Origin: Cytobacillus oceanisediminis
Lineage (GTDB): Bacteria; Bacillota; Bacilli; Bacillales; Cytobacillaceae
Direction of reading: 5' to 3'
Length of the DNA stretch: 64,000 nt
Assembly (NCBI RefSeq): GCF_022811925.1
Contig: NZ_CP065511.1
Coordinates: forward strand, 4,643,501 to 4,707,500
Shown: positions 53,996 to 63,329 of the stretch, piece by piece
How the letters are laid out: each line of letters opens with the position of its first letter
How positions within the stretch are numbered: position 1 is the stretch's first letter
Position numbers and translations under genes: made by a program
Notes under the pieces: model-generated
Databases searched by the model: none
Told to the model about the DNA's origin: nothing
The model's input: only the letters and a program-made list of their open reading frames with translations

Positions 53996-54962
53996 CCCGA
54001 TTCTCCCACTCCAGCCTTTTGACTGATGCAGTCTGGCAATATTGAAGCAGTGCCTGTGCCCCTTTTAATTGAACATGCTTAAGAGGCGAACGCTGGCTTC
54101 TCATTGTCTGAAACCATTGATCATAGTTCCTTTTCTCGATTAGCTGAACATCAATAGGAGCTGCTGGATAATCAATATAGCCATTTCGGGTAAGTACAGC
54201 TTTTTTAATCGGCAATTCAATAGAATGAATTTCAAATATTTTACGGACAATCTTTTCAGTTCTATTTAATGCAAGCAGCGGATTCAGGACCTTCCTTTCT
54301 TCCCCTTTTCCCTTTTTTGTCCAGAATCTATCCTTCGAACCTGAGAATACCGCTGAATCTTCTTCCTCCAAAAAGCTGATGCACCATACCTCTGTCGGAC
54401 TTATAACAATGATTTCTGTTTCCACCGGCGCCTTTTTCAGTAAAAAGATCGGATTGTACATGACAAGATACGTATCCGGATATCTTTGCAAAAAATACTT
54501 TAGCTTCTCATCATAATAGTAATGCTTATCGGGAAATGATTTTTCCGTTAGTGTGGAGGTTGCCCATTTCATCTGGAATCGGTAAAGCTGGTCTAGAAAC
54601 TGGTGTTTTAAATTCTCAATTGTTTCTGGACGCACAGCAAAGGAGGCTTCAAATTCAAGCACATCTTCCTCCTTTTTCAACTCATTCCCGGCAGCCTTGT
54701 TTTCCTCTAATTCTTCATTTTTCCCCTGCTTTAATAACCCCTTTAGCTTTTCCATCAGCGGCTCTTTTTCTTCCTCAGGCCAGTCTTCCGTGCCGGCTGT
54801 ATATTGCTGCCCGGATTGGGGGTTGAAGGATTCATTTGTTTCCCATGCTTTATGCCATTTATCCCACTGCTGTTTTTTTAGCCTGACAAAACGGGAAGGA
54901 TATACAAAAATGTCCTGTTGGTAACGTGAAACATAATCCTGCAATTTAATTAACTGTCCCAT
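53985..54962 (-). CDS. ytlQ: Conserved protein YtlQ
   Basis: A 325-residue soluble protein of unknown function. It has a charged, helical region (about 60-130) rich in E and K and a C-terminal alpha/beta part. The stretch KGKGEERKVLNPLLALNRTEKIVRKIFEIHS faintly resembles nuclease-related (NERD-like) domains, but I cannot identify a catalytic set. The start ATG 54962 has AGGAG only 1 nt away, an unusually short spacing, with no better alternative nearby. It overlaps ytlR, as in Bacillus subtilis. Confidence 0.78.
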   Translation of the reverse strand: MGQLIKLQDYVSRYQQDIFVYPSRFVRLKKQQWDKWHKAWETNESFNPQSGQQYTAGTEDWPEEEKEPLMEKLKGLLKQGKNEELEENKAAGNELKKEEDVLEFEASFAVRPETIENLKHQFLDQLYRFQMKWATSTLTEKSFPDKHYYYDEKLKYFLQRYPDTYLVMYNPIFLLKKAPVETEIIVISPTEVWCISFLEEEDSAVFSGSKDRFWTKKGKGEERKVLNPLLALNRTEKIVRKIFEIHSIELPIKKAVLTRNGYIDYPAAPIDVQLIEKRNYDQWFQTMRSQRSPLKHVQLKGAQALLQYCQTASVKRLEWENRDES

Positions 54963-55027
54963 TCTCCTAGCCCTGCTTTCGTATATAACTTTCTATCTAT
55001 CATTTACAGTTAAAGTATGTATTTATT

Positions 55028-55606
55028 TTATTCCGCCAAAAGCGGAAAGATGGCAATGCTTTCATATTTCGGTGTTTTGTCCAGATGGGTCTGGTATAGG
55101 ACTACTTCTGAAGCCTTAAATTCAAGGAGCCCGTCTATAAATGGACTGTTATCGTCCAGCATACTTTCCTGAAATGGATGAGTGCCAGCCCATTTTCTTG
55201 CCATTGTGATATGAGGTTTAAATGGTCTTGTCTCCAATTCAAAGCCCGCTTCTTGACATGCTGAATATACTTTCGATCTTAATTCTTGGAGATGTTTGTC
55301 CTGCTGTGTTCCACACCAGAAAATTCTTGGCGCGTCTTGTTTTCCGAATACGCCAAGTTTGCAGATATGAAGGGGAAATCTTTTTTCGTTTCTGATTGAG
55401 TCAGCGACAAGCTTGGCTGCTTTCTGCAGATTTTCTTGGGGGGCAGACCCAAGAAATGCTAGTGTAATATGATAATCCTCATGATGGACCCAGCGGCTAA
55501 AAGGCAGCTTTGAACTTAAATTCCCGCAGTATTCTTTCAATTTTCCCTTTATTTCATCCGGTAATTTCAACGCAAAGAAAAAATGATCATTCAATTGTTT
55601 GGACAC
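55028..55606 (-). CDS. thpR: RNA 2',3'-cyclic phosphodiesterase (ThpR/LigT)
   Basis: 2H phosphoesterase (192 residues) that opens 2',3'-cyclic phosphates on RNA ends; historically called 2'-5' RNA ligase, ytlP in Bacillus. The two HxTx motifs are HITLAFLG (near 46) and HITMARKW (near 131). I place the start at GTG 55604-55606 because GGAGG lies 8 nt upstream. ATGs at 55645 and 55621 lie upstream of or within that binding site. The resulting length fits the family better. Confidence 0.87.
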   Translation of the reverse strand: MSKQLNDHFFFALKLPDEIKGKLKEYCGNLSSKLPFSRWVHHEDYHITLAFLGSAPQENLQKAAKLVADSIRNEKRFPLHICKLGVFGKQDAPRIFWCGTQQDKHLQELRSKVYSACQEAGFELETRPFKPHITMARKWAGTHPFQESMLDDNSPFIDGLLEFKASEVVLYQTHLDKTPKYESIAIFPLLAE

Positions 55607-55861
55607 TTGAGATTCCTCCATATTTTCACTTATTTTAACAAACATCAGTTAAAATTGGCAGATACTTTCTGTTTGTCCTCTCATTTTAAGTATTTCTTCC
55701 AATTCCTTTTGATTTGATTGGAATAGTCTGTTTTAGTATGATGGATATAATATGAATAGTTATAGATTTCCTTTGTTAGGATGAAATTAAACAGATGGAC
55801 ATAAAATAACAAAGTATTAAACTTCCTTGTTATTACAGTCTTATTCGAAAGGGAGAGTCAG

Positions 55862-56794
55862 ATGAAAGTTGTCAACAATCTCGCGGACTTAATTGGAGAT
55901 ACTCCACTTGTTAAATTAAATAAGCTCGCCCCTGAAAATGGAGCAAGTATTTATGCAAAGCTTGAATTCTACAATCCAAGCCGCAGTGTAAAAGACCGTG
56001 CGGCATATAATATGATTGTCGAAGCTGAGAAAGCAGGCAAATTGAAACCAGGTTCAACCATTATTGAACCAACCAGCGGAAACACCGGCATCGGGCTTGC
56101 AATGAATGCAGCAGCACGCGGCTATAAGGCCATTCTGGTTATGCCTGATACCATGACGGCAGAGCGCATCAACCTTTTGAAAGCATATGGAGCAGAAGTT
56201 TTCCTGACTCCTGGAGATGACAAAATGCCCGGTGCTATTAAAAAAGCAAATGAACTGGCGGAGGAAATTCCTAACAGCTTTGTGCCGATGCAATTTGAAA
56301 ATAGGGCTAACCCTGATGCACACCGCCATTCAACTGCAGTCGAAATTATTGAGGGCATGAAGGAAATCGGCAAACCACTTTCTGCCTTCGTTGCCACAGC
56401 AGGTACGGGCGGCACGATTACCGGTACAGGTGAAGTTTTGAAAGAGCATTATACTGGATTGGAAGTGCATGTTGTAGAGCCAAAAGGCTCACCTGTCCTA
56501 TCGGGCGGAAAGCCTGGCAGGCACAAGCTTGTCGGCACAAGTCCCGGATTTGTTCCGGAAATTCTCAATACGGATGTTTATGATGAAATCCATCAAATCA
56601 AAGATGAAGAAGCATATGATACGACACGCAGAATGGCAAGAGAAGAAGGGATATTAGTCGGTCCATCCTCAGGAGCAGCCTGCTATGCCGCCATCCAGGT
56701 AGCAAAAAGGTTAAAGCCGGATGATGTTGTCGTATTTATTGTGTGTGATACTGGAGAAAGATATCTTTCAAGCGATCTGTTTCAGTTTGAATAA
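55862..56794 (+). CDS. ytkP: Cysteine synthase family protein (YtkP)
   Basis: PLP-dependent O-acetylserine sulfhydrylase-type enzyme (310 residues), forming cysteine from O-acetylserine and sulfide. The cofactor lysine is K44 in PSRSVKDRAA; the substrate loop is TSGNTGIGLA (70-79); the phosphate cradle is GTGGTITGTG (near 180). The start follows AAAGGGAGAG. In Bacillus subtilis the main cysteine synthase is cysK; ytkP at this locus is a paralogue whose physiological role is not settled. It is monocistronic. Confidence 0.88.
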   Translation: MKVVNNLADLIGDTPLVKLNKLAPENGASIYAKLEFYNPSRSVKDRAAYNMIVEAEKAGKLKPGSTIIEPTSGNTGIGLAMNAAARGYKAILVMPDTMTAERINLLKAYGAEVFLTPGDDKMPGAIKKANELAEEIPNSFVPMQFENRANPDAHRHSTAVEIIEGMKEIGKPLSAFVATAGTGGTITGTGEVLKEHYTGLEVHVVEPKGSPVLSGGKPGRHKLVGTSPGFVPEILNTDVYDEIHQIKDEEAYDTTRRMAREEGILVGPSSGAACYAAIQVAKRLKPDDVVVFIVCDTGERYLSSDLFQFE

Positions 56795-56802
56795 GTAAGT
56801 TA

Positions 56803-56834
56803 AAAGACCCCAGGGCTTGTTCCTGGGGTCTTTC
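56803..56834. terminator. Bidirectional terminator, ytkP and dat
   Basis: AAAGACCCCAGG and CCTGGGGTCTTT form a 12-bp stem around a 7-nt loop, flanked by A and T residues on both sides, between convergent genes. Confidence 0.93.
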
Positions 56835-56843
56835 GTTTTAGAA

Positions 56844-57713
56844 CTATCTAATTTTTACCGTCAAACTGCCGCACTGTTTTTCAATTGCCTCTTCAAAAAG
56901 GTTCTGTAATTTATTTGTGATGGGACCAGGACTTCCATTACCAATCGGCTTTCCTTCAATCTCTGTAATCGGAGTAATTTCAGCTGATGTACTGGACATA
57001 AAGACTTCATCCGCGTCCAGAAGATCTTCCTTTGTAAAAGCAGATTCCTCAAGTGCAACTCCATTTTCCCTGCAGATCTCATTGATCTTACGGCGGGTAA
57101 TGCCATTTAGGATCAGATTTGTTGCTGGATGAGTATATAGTGTCCCATCTTTTACGATTGCAATATTGGAGGAACTCCCTTCAGTCACCGTATCCCCGCG
57201 ATGCTGAATCGCTTCATAGCAGCCCGATTGTGCTGCTTTTTGCTTTGCCATGATATTGCCAAGCAAGTTCAGACTCTTTATGTCACAGCGCAGCCAGCGT
57301 ATATCTTCAATCAAACTAGCCTTAACACCATTTCTCATGCTCTCAACAGGTCTTGAGGTTTCACGGGTATAGGCGGTAAGCACTGGTGCAACGTCTGCAC
57401 CAGGATAAGCATGATTTCTTGGAGAAGTCCCCCTGGAAAATTGCATATATACGATTCCCAGTTCAAGATTATTCCTTTCGATCATCTCTGCAAGCATCTG
57501 TTTAAGCTGCCCTATAGAATAAGGGATATCGAGCTCTATTTTCCTTCCGCTCTCAAGAAGCCTTTCAAGGTGCTCATCTGCCGTAAACATTTTTCCGTTA
57601 TAGACGCGGATTACTTCATAGACGCCATCACCAAATTGATAGCCCCGGTCCTCGATATCTACTTTCGCTTCTGATCGTTCAATCAAGTCTCCGTTTAAAA
57701 TAACATATTCCAT
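56844..57713 (-). CDS. dat: D-amino acid aminotransferase
   Basis: Fold-type IV PLP aminotransferase (289 residues) interconverting D-alanine, D-glutamate and their keto acids, feeding D-amino acids to peptidoglycan. Family motifs are DRGYQFGDGVYEVIRVYNGK (about 22-41), the cofactor lysine in LNLLGNIMAKQKA (near 145) and the phosphate site MSSTSAEITPI. Length agrees with bacillary D-amino acid aminotransferases; a branched-chain enzyme is less likely because of the GDGVYEVIRV pattern. The ATG has AGGGA very close upstream, a short spacing. It is followed on the strand by the ytkP terminator. Confidence 0.92.
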   Translation of the reverse strand: MEYVILNGDLIERSEAKVDIEDRGYQFGDGVYEVIRVYNGKMFTADEHLERLLESGRKIELDIPYSIGQLKQMLAEMIERNNLELGIVYMQFSRGTSPRNHAYPGADVAPVLTAYTRETSRPVESMRNGVKASLIEDIRWLRCDIKSLNLLGNIMAKQKAAQSGCYEAIQHRGDTVTEGSSSNIAIVKDGTLYTHPATNLILNGITRRKINEICRENGVALEESAFTKEDLLDADEVFMSSTSAEITPITEIEGKPIGNGSPGPITNKLQNLFEEAIEKQCGSLTVKIR

Positions 57714-57800
57714 TTCCCTGCCACTCCCTGTATATGTTTTTTTGTCTAATCTATTAGCTGTTTATGTAAAATCTTTCAGCCATCATATCAGGTTTCAGAG

Positions 57801-59219
57801 CTATTTCGCAAGTTCATAAATCGCCTGTGCATAAATAGCTGCAGCTTTTATTAAATCCTCAATAAACACATATTCATCTTTTTGATGGGCCACGTCTTCC
57901 CTGCCTGGGAAAAGCGGGCCAAACGCCACACCAGACTTCAAGGAACGTGCATATGTGCCCCCGCCAATGGATAAAAGCTCTGCCTTTTCGCCAGTCTGCT
58001 GTTCATACACTTTTTTCAGGGTTTGGATAAGAAAATCATCTTCTTCCACATGATGCGGCTTGGCATCAGTGAAATTCTCTAATCTGAAATGTTCGTCTTC
58101 AATCAATGACTGAAGCTTATTTTTCGTATCATCCATATTGTTAGTGACGGGATACCGTACATTAAGGCCTAAACGGCCGCCATTTTCTTTCGTATATGAA
58201 AGTTTTCCTACATTAACGGTTAAATCACCGGTAATCTCATCCGTACAGGCGATGCCAAGCTTTCTTCCTCTGGAATCATCACATAAGTATCGTGATACAA
58301 ACTGAAAATATTGGCATGCCTTCTCATCCAGCTGAAGGGATGCCAGGAATGATGCCATTAGAATACCTGCATTTTTCCCATTATCAGGCTCCATCCCATG
58401 AGCCGATACCCCCTGAAGCTCCAGAATCAGTTCGCCGTTATCTATGTAATACTTTCCTTCAAGCTCAGTCTTTTTCAGGAAATCAATATACCTTTGCACC
58501 ACTTCAGTGTGTTCAAGATGGACTACAAGACTAGCTTTTGCAAAATCAGGAACCATGTTATATCTTCTTCCTGATTGGAAATGCACGACCTCTGCCAATA
58601 CTTCCCTGTCTATTTCTTCGGTATGGCCAATTTGGACAAGATCAAAATCAGAGAGGCCCTTTTCTGCATAGATGATTGGGAAATCTGCATCAGGTGCAAA
58701 TCCCATTGCTGGCATTTCTTCGTGTTTAAAATAATGCTCTACACAGCGCCAGTCACTTTCTTCATCTGTTCCAATAATCATTCGGACCCGTTTGCTTAAT
58801 GGCAGCTCTAATTCCTTTACAATCTTCATAGCATAATAAGCAGCCATCGTTGGGCCTTTGTCGTCGATCGCACCTCTGGCAAAAATCTTTCCATCGCGAA
58901 TTTCTGCACCAAATGGGTCGCTAGTCCATCCATCTCCTTCAGGAACTACGTCGACATGACAAAGTACACCAACAATTTCTTCACCCTCTCCAAATTCCAG
59001 ATGACCAGCCAGGCTGCCGACATTTTTGACAGTGAATCCATCCTTTTCTCCAAGTTCAAGCATGAAATCGAGCGCTTCCTTGACACCTTCACCAAGGGGC
59101 GCATCCTCTGCTGCATTCTCTTCATCCAGCAGGCTTTTAATTCTCAAAAGTTTTTGAGTATCTTCAATTAAAGCGTCTTTTCTGTTATTAACCTCTTTTT
59201 GCCAATCCAATACGTTCAT
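57801..59219 (-). CDS. pepV: Dipeptidase PepV (M20 family)
   Basis: Cytosolic zinc dipeptidase (472 residues; YtjP in Bacillus subtilis). Metal site: CHVDVVPEGDGW (near 87), GAIDDKGPTMAAYYA with the bridging aspartate (near 118), and the catalytic pair GTDEESDW (near 150). The large lid insertion typical of PepV accounts for the middle of the protein. The C-terminal GGGTYARS contains the oxyanion region. AAGGAGG lies 6 nt before the ATG. It lies 87 nt upstream of dat without a visible terminator, so they may be co-transcribed. Confidence 0.94.
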   Translation of the reverse strand: MNVLDWQKEVNNRKDALIEDTQKLLRIKSLLDEENAAEDAPLGEGVKEALDFMLELGEKDGFTVKNVGSLAGHLEFGEGEEIVGVLCHVDVVPEGDGWTSDPFGAEIRDGKIFARGAIDDKGPTMAAYYAMKIVKELELPLSKRVRMIIGTDEESDWRCVEHYFKHEEMPAMGFAPDADFPIIYAEKGLSDFDLVQIGHTEEIDREVLAEVVHFQSGRRYNMVPDFAKASLVVHLEHTEVVQRYIDFLKKTELEGKYYIDNGELILELQGVSAHGMEPDNGKNAGILMASFLASLQLDEKACQYFQFVSRYLCDDSRGRKLGIACTDEITGDLTVNVGKLSYTKENGGRLGLNVRYPVTNNMDDTKNKLQSLIEDEHFRLENFTDAKPHHVEEDDFLIQTLKKVYEQQTGEKAELLSIGGGTYARSLKSGVAFGPLFPGREDVAHQKDEYVFIEDLIKAAAIYAQAIYELAK

Positions 59220-59322
59220 AAAGTTACCTCCTTATCCTGATTTGAATATTTATGATTTACCCATTATAACCCATTTTACCTGCAATTTGCTTATGGGACT
59301 GTTTAATAAAAACATACCTTTA

Positions 59323-60501
59323 TTATGCACCAAGAATGCTGAACCTTGCCAAGATGATTGTCAAGACGCTTACAATCAGGCCTAAGATTAAAATGGCGAG
59401 GAAGAATAAGGCCATGACCGTTCTATTCCTTGCAGTGAAATAGAAATCTTTTTCACTATATTTTTTCGTAAAGGGATGGGACATAATGGCTTTATCCCAG
59501 GTGATGGAAAGCCATGTATACATTAAGAAAAGGAAGACACCCGACACAATTACTTTTATCCATAGTGGCGGAATGGAAATAATCCCCGCTGCGCTTACGG
59601 AAATGATTTGAAAATAACTGAAAATATATGAGGGATTCCGTATGAAAATCTTTATAAATAATTCTATCAGTCCCGTAATGGGTGTTCTCTTTTTAAAGAT
59701 CCGTCTGGAGTTTCTGAATAATAGAGGTTTTGTCCTCATTGAAATAGCAGGCTTTTCTATTTCAGGAGACATCATAAATATCCATTTGATATACTTTGTT
59801 TTTTCCTCCTGCTCAAGCATAATTTCAAAGTCTACGGCCGATATCCTTTTCAGCATCTGGGAGACTCTCGTTAAGGTGCCGGAAAGCAGCACTGCCGATA
59901 TCATGTAAACCGGAAAGTCTGCACCGGAATTCCACAGTGAATAGACGAGCTGGCTGAACCAGCTCAATAATACAAACAGCAGAAAGCCAATTACATATCT
60001 TCTAAACTTCCCTTCAATCCTTTTCAGGTAATTGGAAACTGTCATAATCGCCCATTTCAGAGTAATGAAAAAAATCAGCAGGGCAATGATTTGACTCCAT
60101 TGCAAAAAATAACTGTTCTTTAGAAAGGGAAGAAGAAGAGCTATCATCGCGCCTGTACTGACCGCCTGATAGAAAAGTGAATAGCCAAATCCCCATTTTC
60201 TCATTCCCAAATAGAGGCTCTTATTTTTCACCAGAAATACTTTATCAGCCTCTTGTATAAACGGGCGGAAGTTTCCCAGCCATGAAAAAATATAAAGCAG
60301 GAAGAAAAGGAGAAACATTGGCAAGTTTGCAATCCATTCCGGCGTTTCTAACCACCAGGAGCGATATATCATTCCAAAAATGACAGCACCGGGAACAATG
60401 AGATAAACCATGATGGTCCAATCTGCAATGGAACGGAAAATACCAAACTGATACTTCCAGCTATTGATTAACCTTCTAAGAAAGAGCGAACTACTTCTCA
60501 T
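59323..60501 (-). CDS. ythQ: ABC transporter permease, EcsB family (YthQ)
   Basis: Membrane component (392 residues) of an EcsAB-like exporter. About 8-10 hydrophobic helices are visible, the first near 30-50. The middle cytoplasmic loop is MSPEIEKPAISMRTKPLLFRNSRRIFKKRTP. The start at 60499-60501 is preferred because GAGGGAA lies 8 nt upstream; it overlaps the end of ythP by 11 nt. The substrate of the pair is unknown; EcsAB proper affects protease secretion and competence. Confidence 0.87.
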   Translation of the reverse strand: MRSSSLFLRRLINSWKYQFGIFRSIADWTIMVYLIVPGAVIFGMIYRSWWLETPEWIANLPMFLLFFLLYIFSWLGNFRPFIQEADKVFLVKNKSLYLGMRKWGFGYSLFYQAVSTGAMIALLLPFLKNSYFLQWSQIIALLIFFITLKWAIMTVSNYLKRIEGKFRRYVIGFLLFVLLSWFSQLVYSLWNSGADFPVYMISAVLLSGTLTRVSQMLKRISAVDFEIMLEQEEKTKYIKWIFMMSPEIEKPAISMRTKPLLFRNSRRIFKKRTPITGLIELFIKIFIRNPSYIFSYFQIISVSAAGIISIPPLWIKVIVSGVFLFLMYTWLSITWDKAIMSHPFTKKYSEKDFYFTARNRTVMALFFLAILILGLIVSVLTIILARFSILGA

Positions 60502-61207
60502 TGTCATTTCCCTCTGCAATCTGATGAAAGCAATCATAAAGCGAACCAGCCAAAAGACCGCATTGCTGCCTGATATCGTCTAATGAGCCGGAAGCCTTCA
60601 ACTTGCCATCATGCACAATTAGAAAGCTGCTGCATACTTTCTCTGCCGTATCCAGAACATGCGTGGACATAAGAATGCCTGCGCCCCTTTGCCTCTCTCT
60701 TTCAATTGATTCCAGAAACAGTTTCATAGCATTAGGATCCAGCCCAATAAACGGTTCATCAATAATATAGACATCCGGCTTGGCAATCATCGCAAGAATC
60801 AGCATGGCCTTTTGCTGCATTCCCTTTGAATATGTGCCGGGAAATTTATGAGCGTGTTCAGACAGATTATACTCCTTCAAGAGCTCTGCTGCTCTCTTCT
60901 TATATTGCACTTCCGGCATTCCTTCCACTGCTGCTGTAAAATCAAGATGCTCCCACAGTGTCAGCTCCTCATAAAAAATGGGGCGTTCAGGAATATAGGA
61001 ATATTTGACTCCCTGCTTAAATTCCACTTCCCCCTTTTTATGTTCCAATAATCCCAGGATTGTTTTAATCGTTGTGCTTTTTCCTGCCCCGTTAGGACCT
61101 ATAAGTCCGATCAATTCCCCTTCCTTTAACTCAAATTGAATATTATGTATGATCGGTTTTTCTTTTTCATAGCCTGCTGATGCTATATCTGCGTTTAATA
61201 AGTTCAT
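60491..61207 (-). CDS. ythP: ABC transporter ATP-binding protein, EcsA family (YthP)
   Basis: A 238-residue ATPase. Walker A GPNGAGKST (37-45), signature YSKGMQQK (a YSxGM variant of LSGGQ, near 130), Walker B VYIIDEP (near 153) and switch histidine in STHVLDTAE. GGAGGAG precedes the ATG. It is translationally coupled to the permease ythQ. It powers a two-component exporter of EcsAB type; the substrate is not predictable. Confidence 0.92.
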   Translation of the reverse strand: MNLLNADIASAGYEKEKPIIHNIQFELKEGELIGLIGPNGAGKSTTIKTILGLLEHKKGEVEFKQGVKYSYIPERPIFYEELTLWEHLDFTAAVEGMPEVQYKKRAAELLKEYNLSEHAHKFPGTYSKGMQQKAMLILAMIAKPDVYIIDEPFIGLDPNAMKLFLESIERERQRGAGILMSTHVLDTAEKVCSSFLIVHDGKLKASGSLDDIRQQCGLLAGSLYDCFHQIAEGNDNEK

Positions 61208-61285
61208 TTACTCTCCTCCTGACTATACATACGGATATAATTGGAAAAGGTTTGCTCTTTTTCATATATTCTTTAAACCTAAATA

Positions 61286-61312
61286 AAACTGCCCCTTCAA
61301 AGGAGCAGTTTA
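61286..61312 (-). terminator. Terminator after the M48-ankyrin gene
   Basis: AAACTGCTCC-TTTGAA-GGGGCAGTTT followed by TATTTAG on the minus strand, next to the stop codon. It separates this gene from ythPQ. Confidence 0.88.
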
Positions 61313-61313
61313 A

Positions 61314-62588
61314 TTATGGCTGGAGGATATCCATTAATTCTGTATTTTCAAAGTCTGCAGCGTAATCATAGGCTGTATAGCCATCCGCATCCTTCACATC
61401 GGGATCTGCACCATACTCCAGGAGAAGCATGGCCATTTCAGTATCCTCATTAAATACTGCACTCATTAAAGGAGTGGTTTGATAGTTATCTGCCGTATTA
61501 GGCTCTGCGCCATTTTCCAGCAGAAGAGCAGCGCTGTCATACTGGCCATAAGAAACAGCCCAATGTAAGGCAGTAGTGCCATCTGCATCCATTTCCTCAA
61601 TATTCGCTCCATCAGCAAGTAAAGTGTGGATCATTTCAGTATCATTTTCGCTCGCTGCATTCATAAGAGCGGTAGCTCCTTCAATGCCCATAACCGTTTC
61701 AGTCCACAAATCCATTTTTTCAAGTGATTTAAAACCAAACCAAAGTCCGCCGGAAAGAATAGTCAGCGTTAGGACTGATCCTGCTATCCCCAGCCATATC
61801 CTGCCCATGGGTTCTTTTAACTCAACTGCAGAGTCTTCAGCAAAAACTTTTGATAAAGCATAAATTCTTTTTGGCAGGTGAGGATGGGTGGAAAGTTTCT
61901 CATTCAGCCAGACAAAAAATCCGGTTTCCGTTTGGAGCTGCTCCATGTATGCCTGCTTATTGACCTTAGGATAAAGTTCTTTTCCAATGGCAAGCATGGT
62001 CAAGGCATCTCTTGATGCTTCAAACGACTTTATATAATAGGCAGCATAACGATCACATGTATACTCGCATGCTCTTAGGTACGCATTCCCGAGGAATGGA
62101 ACCCACATAGCAGGAAGCAGTAGAAGGCTTATGATAACATGTTTTCTTTTTAAATGAGCGAACTCATGGGCCAGGACGAACAGCACTTCCTTTTCAGCTC
62201 CCCGAGCAGTCAATTCAAAAATACCAGAATATAAGACAACCATATTCCTTCTGAAAAACCTGGTCGCAAAGGCATTTAAGACACCTTCAGACTCAATCAC
62301 GTATATATCCGGCAGATCTTGCAGACCCATTTCCTTCGCAGTAAGTACTGCTTTTTCATAAATCTCCGGAAATTGTTTCTCACTTATTCTTACTCCGTTT
62401 CTTCTGATGCCGCCCATCATAATACCATGGAACAGAAGAGATACAATGATTAATGCCAAAATAATGACAATCCCAATAATAGAGAATGCGAGAAAAATAT
62501 AAGACAAAATACTAAATAAAGCAACGAATGCAAAATAAATATTTTCCTTCGGGTATACCAGGCGATCTCTCAGCGAGTGAGCTTCCAT
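61314..62588 (-). CDS. M48 membrane metalloprotease with C-terminal ankyrin repeats
   Basis: A 424-residue fusion. An N-terminal pair of membrane helices (about 18-55) leads to an M48 (HtpX/Ste24-like) zinc protease domain: HEFAH at 141-145 with the third ligand in ACEYTCDRYA (E175). Another hydrophobic segment lies at about 152-165, and a transmembrane helix at about 268-288. The last 120 residues contain three to four ankyrin repeats (TALMNAASENDTEMIHTLLADGAN, TALHWAVSYGQ, TPLMSAVFNEDTE) with consensus spacing. AAAGGAAG precedes the ATG. A protease that reads substrates through ankyrin repeats is inferred; the topology of the repeats (inside or outside) is not certain. I know no gene at this place in Bacillus subtilis. 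Confidence 0.85.
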   Translation of the reverse strand: MEAHSLRDRLVYPKENIYFAFVALFSILSYIFLAFSIIGIVIILALIIVSLLFHGIMMGGIRRNGVRISEKQFPEIYEKAVLTAKEMGLQDLPDIYVIESEGVLNAFATRFFRRNMVVLYSGIFELTARGAEKEVLFVLAHEFAHLKRKHVIISLLLLPAMWVPFLGNAYLRACEYTCDRYAAYYIKSFEASRDALTMLAIGKELYPKVNKQAYMEQLQTETGFFVWLNEKLSTHPHLPKRIYALSKVFAEDSAVELKEPMGRIWLGIAGSVLTLTILSGGLWFGFKSLEKMDLWTETVMGIEGATALMNAASENDTEMIHTLLADGANIEEMDADGTTALHWAVSYGQYDSAALLLENGAEPNTADNYQTTPLMSAVFNEDTEMAMLLLEYGADPDVKDADGYTAYDYAADFENTELMDILQP

Positions 62589-63043
62589 AACACTTTCTTC
62601 CTTTCAATCTCTTTTAAATATACCAATTGATTATAATCAAAAAACAAATTTTAGGATATAGAAACTTTCCTGAATTATTATTTGAATTTTCAGTACATAT
62701 TACAAGCCCCTTCTGCCATAAGGTATAGTAATAGTCCCTTTTCCCATCGAGGTTTAATCGCAAATAATTAGGGAATTAAACATACATTAAAAAGGAGGGG
62801 AACGTAAAGACTAAAACACAAACAGCATTATAAATATTTTGTAAAATTGCACCCTTAAAGTAGAAATAATCAGATAATAGCGTTACAATATAGTCAGAGG
62901 TATGACATCTTGACTAAAACAAGAATAAAAAGGGGTTGTCTGGGGAAAAGAAAACTACATACGATTGAAGGAAAATCCTTCAATGTAGCTGTCGGTTGCA
63001 GGAAATTGCCATGGGGTTTGAAAAAAGGATAGGGAGTGGTTTT
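62589..63043. other. Intergenic region upstream of ytzE
   Basis: 450 nt between the divergent M48-ankyrin gene and ytzE, mostly AT-rich. A hairpin CTAC-ATACG-ATTGAAGGA-AAA-TCCTTCAAT-GTAG (62955-62988) lies 56 nt before the ytzE start, in a G-rich stretch containing GGGGTTGTCTGGGG. In-frame codons back to 62996 exist but lack a binding site. No other feature is seen. Confidence 0.45.
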
Positions 63044-63265
63044 TTGAAACCTTCAACTAACCGGATGTTAAACCGTGTAAAATCCGTCTACATGTTTATA
63101 AGTAAGCGCGGAACTGTAACAACTCAGGAGCTTGTAGAGGAATTTGGTATTACTCCTCGCACCATTCAAAGAGATTTAAATGTCCTCGCCTACAATGACT
63201 TGGTTAAGAGTCCGAGCAGAGGCAAATGGACCATAACTCAAAAGAAAGTAAAGATGTCATCTTAA
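63044..63265 (+). CDS. ytzE: DeoR-type helix-turn-helix protein YtzE
   Basis: A 73-residue protein that is only the DNA-binding domain of a DeoR/HTH_11 regulator: the helix-turn-helix is TTQELVEEFGITPRTIQRDLNVL, followed by the wing SPSRGKWTI. It lacks any effector domain, so it may act as a minimal repressor or as a partner of another protein. The start is taken as TTG 63044 (MKPSTNRMLNRV), preceded by AGGGAG; the family begins this way. The ATG at 62996 is less likely. It is followed by a bidirectional terminator. Confidence 0.86.
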   Translation: MKPSTNRMLNRVKSVYMFISKRGTVTTQELVEEFGITPRTIQRDLNVLAYNDLVKSPSRGKWTITQKKVKMSS

Positions 63266-63295
63266 CACGCAAAGCATAACCAACCTAATAAATAA

Positions 63296-63323
63296 AAAAT
63301 CGCCCTGCTGTCAGGGCGATTTT
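63296..63323. terminator. Bidirectional terminator, ytzE and rsuA-like gene
   Basis: AAAATCGCCCTG and CAGGGCGATTTTT pair across a 4-nt loop, with A and T runs on both sides. Confidence 0.93.
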
Positions 63324-63329
63324 TCCGTC

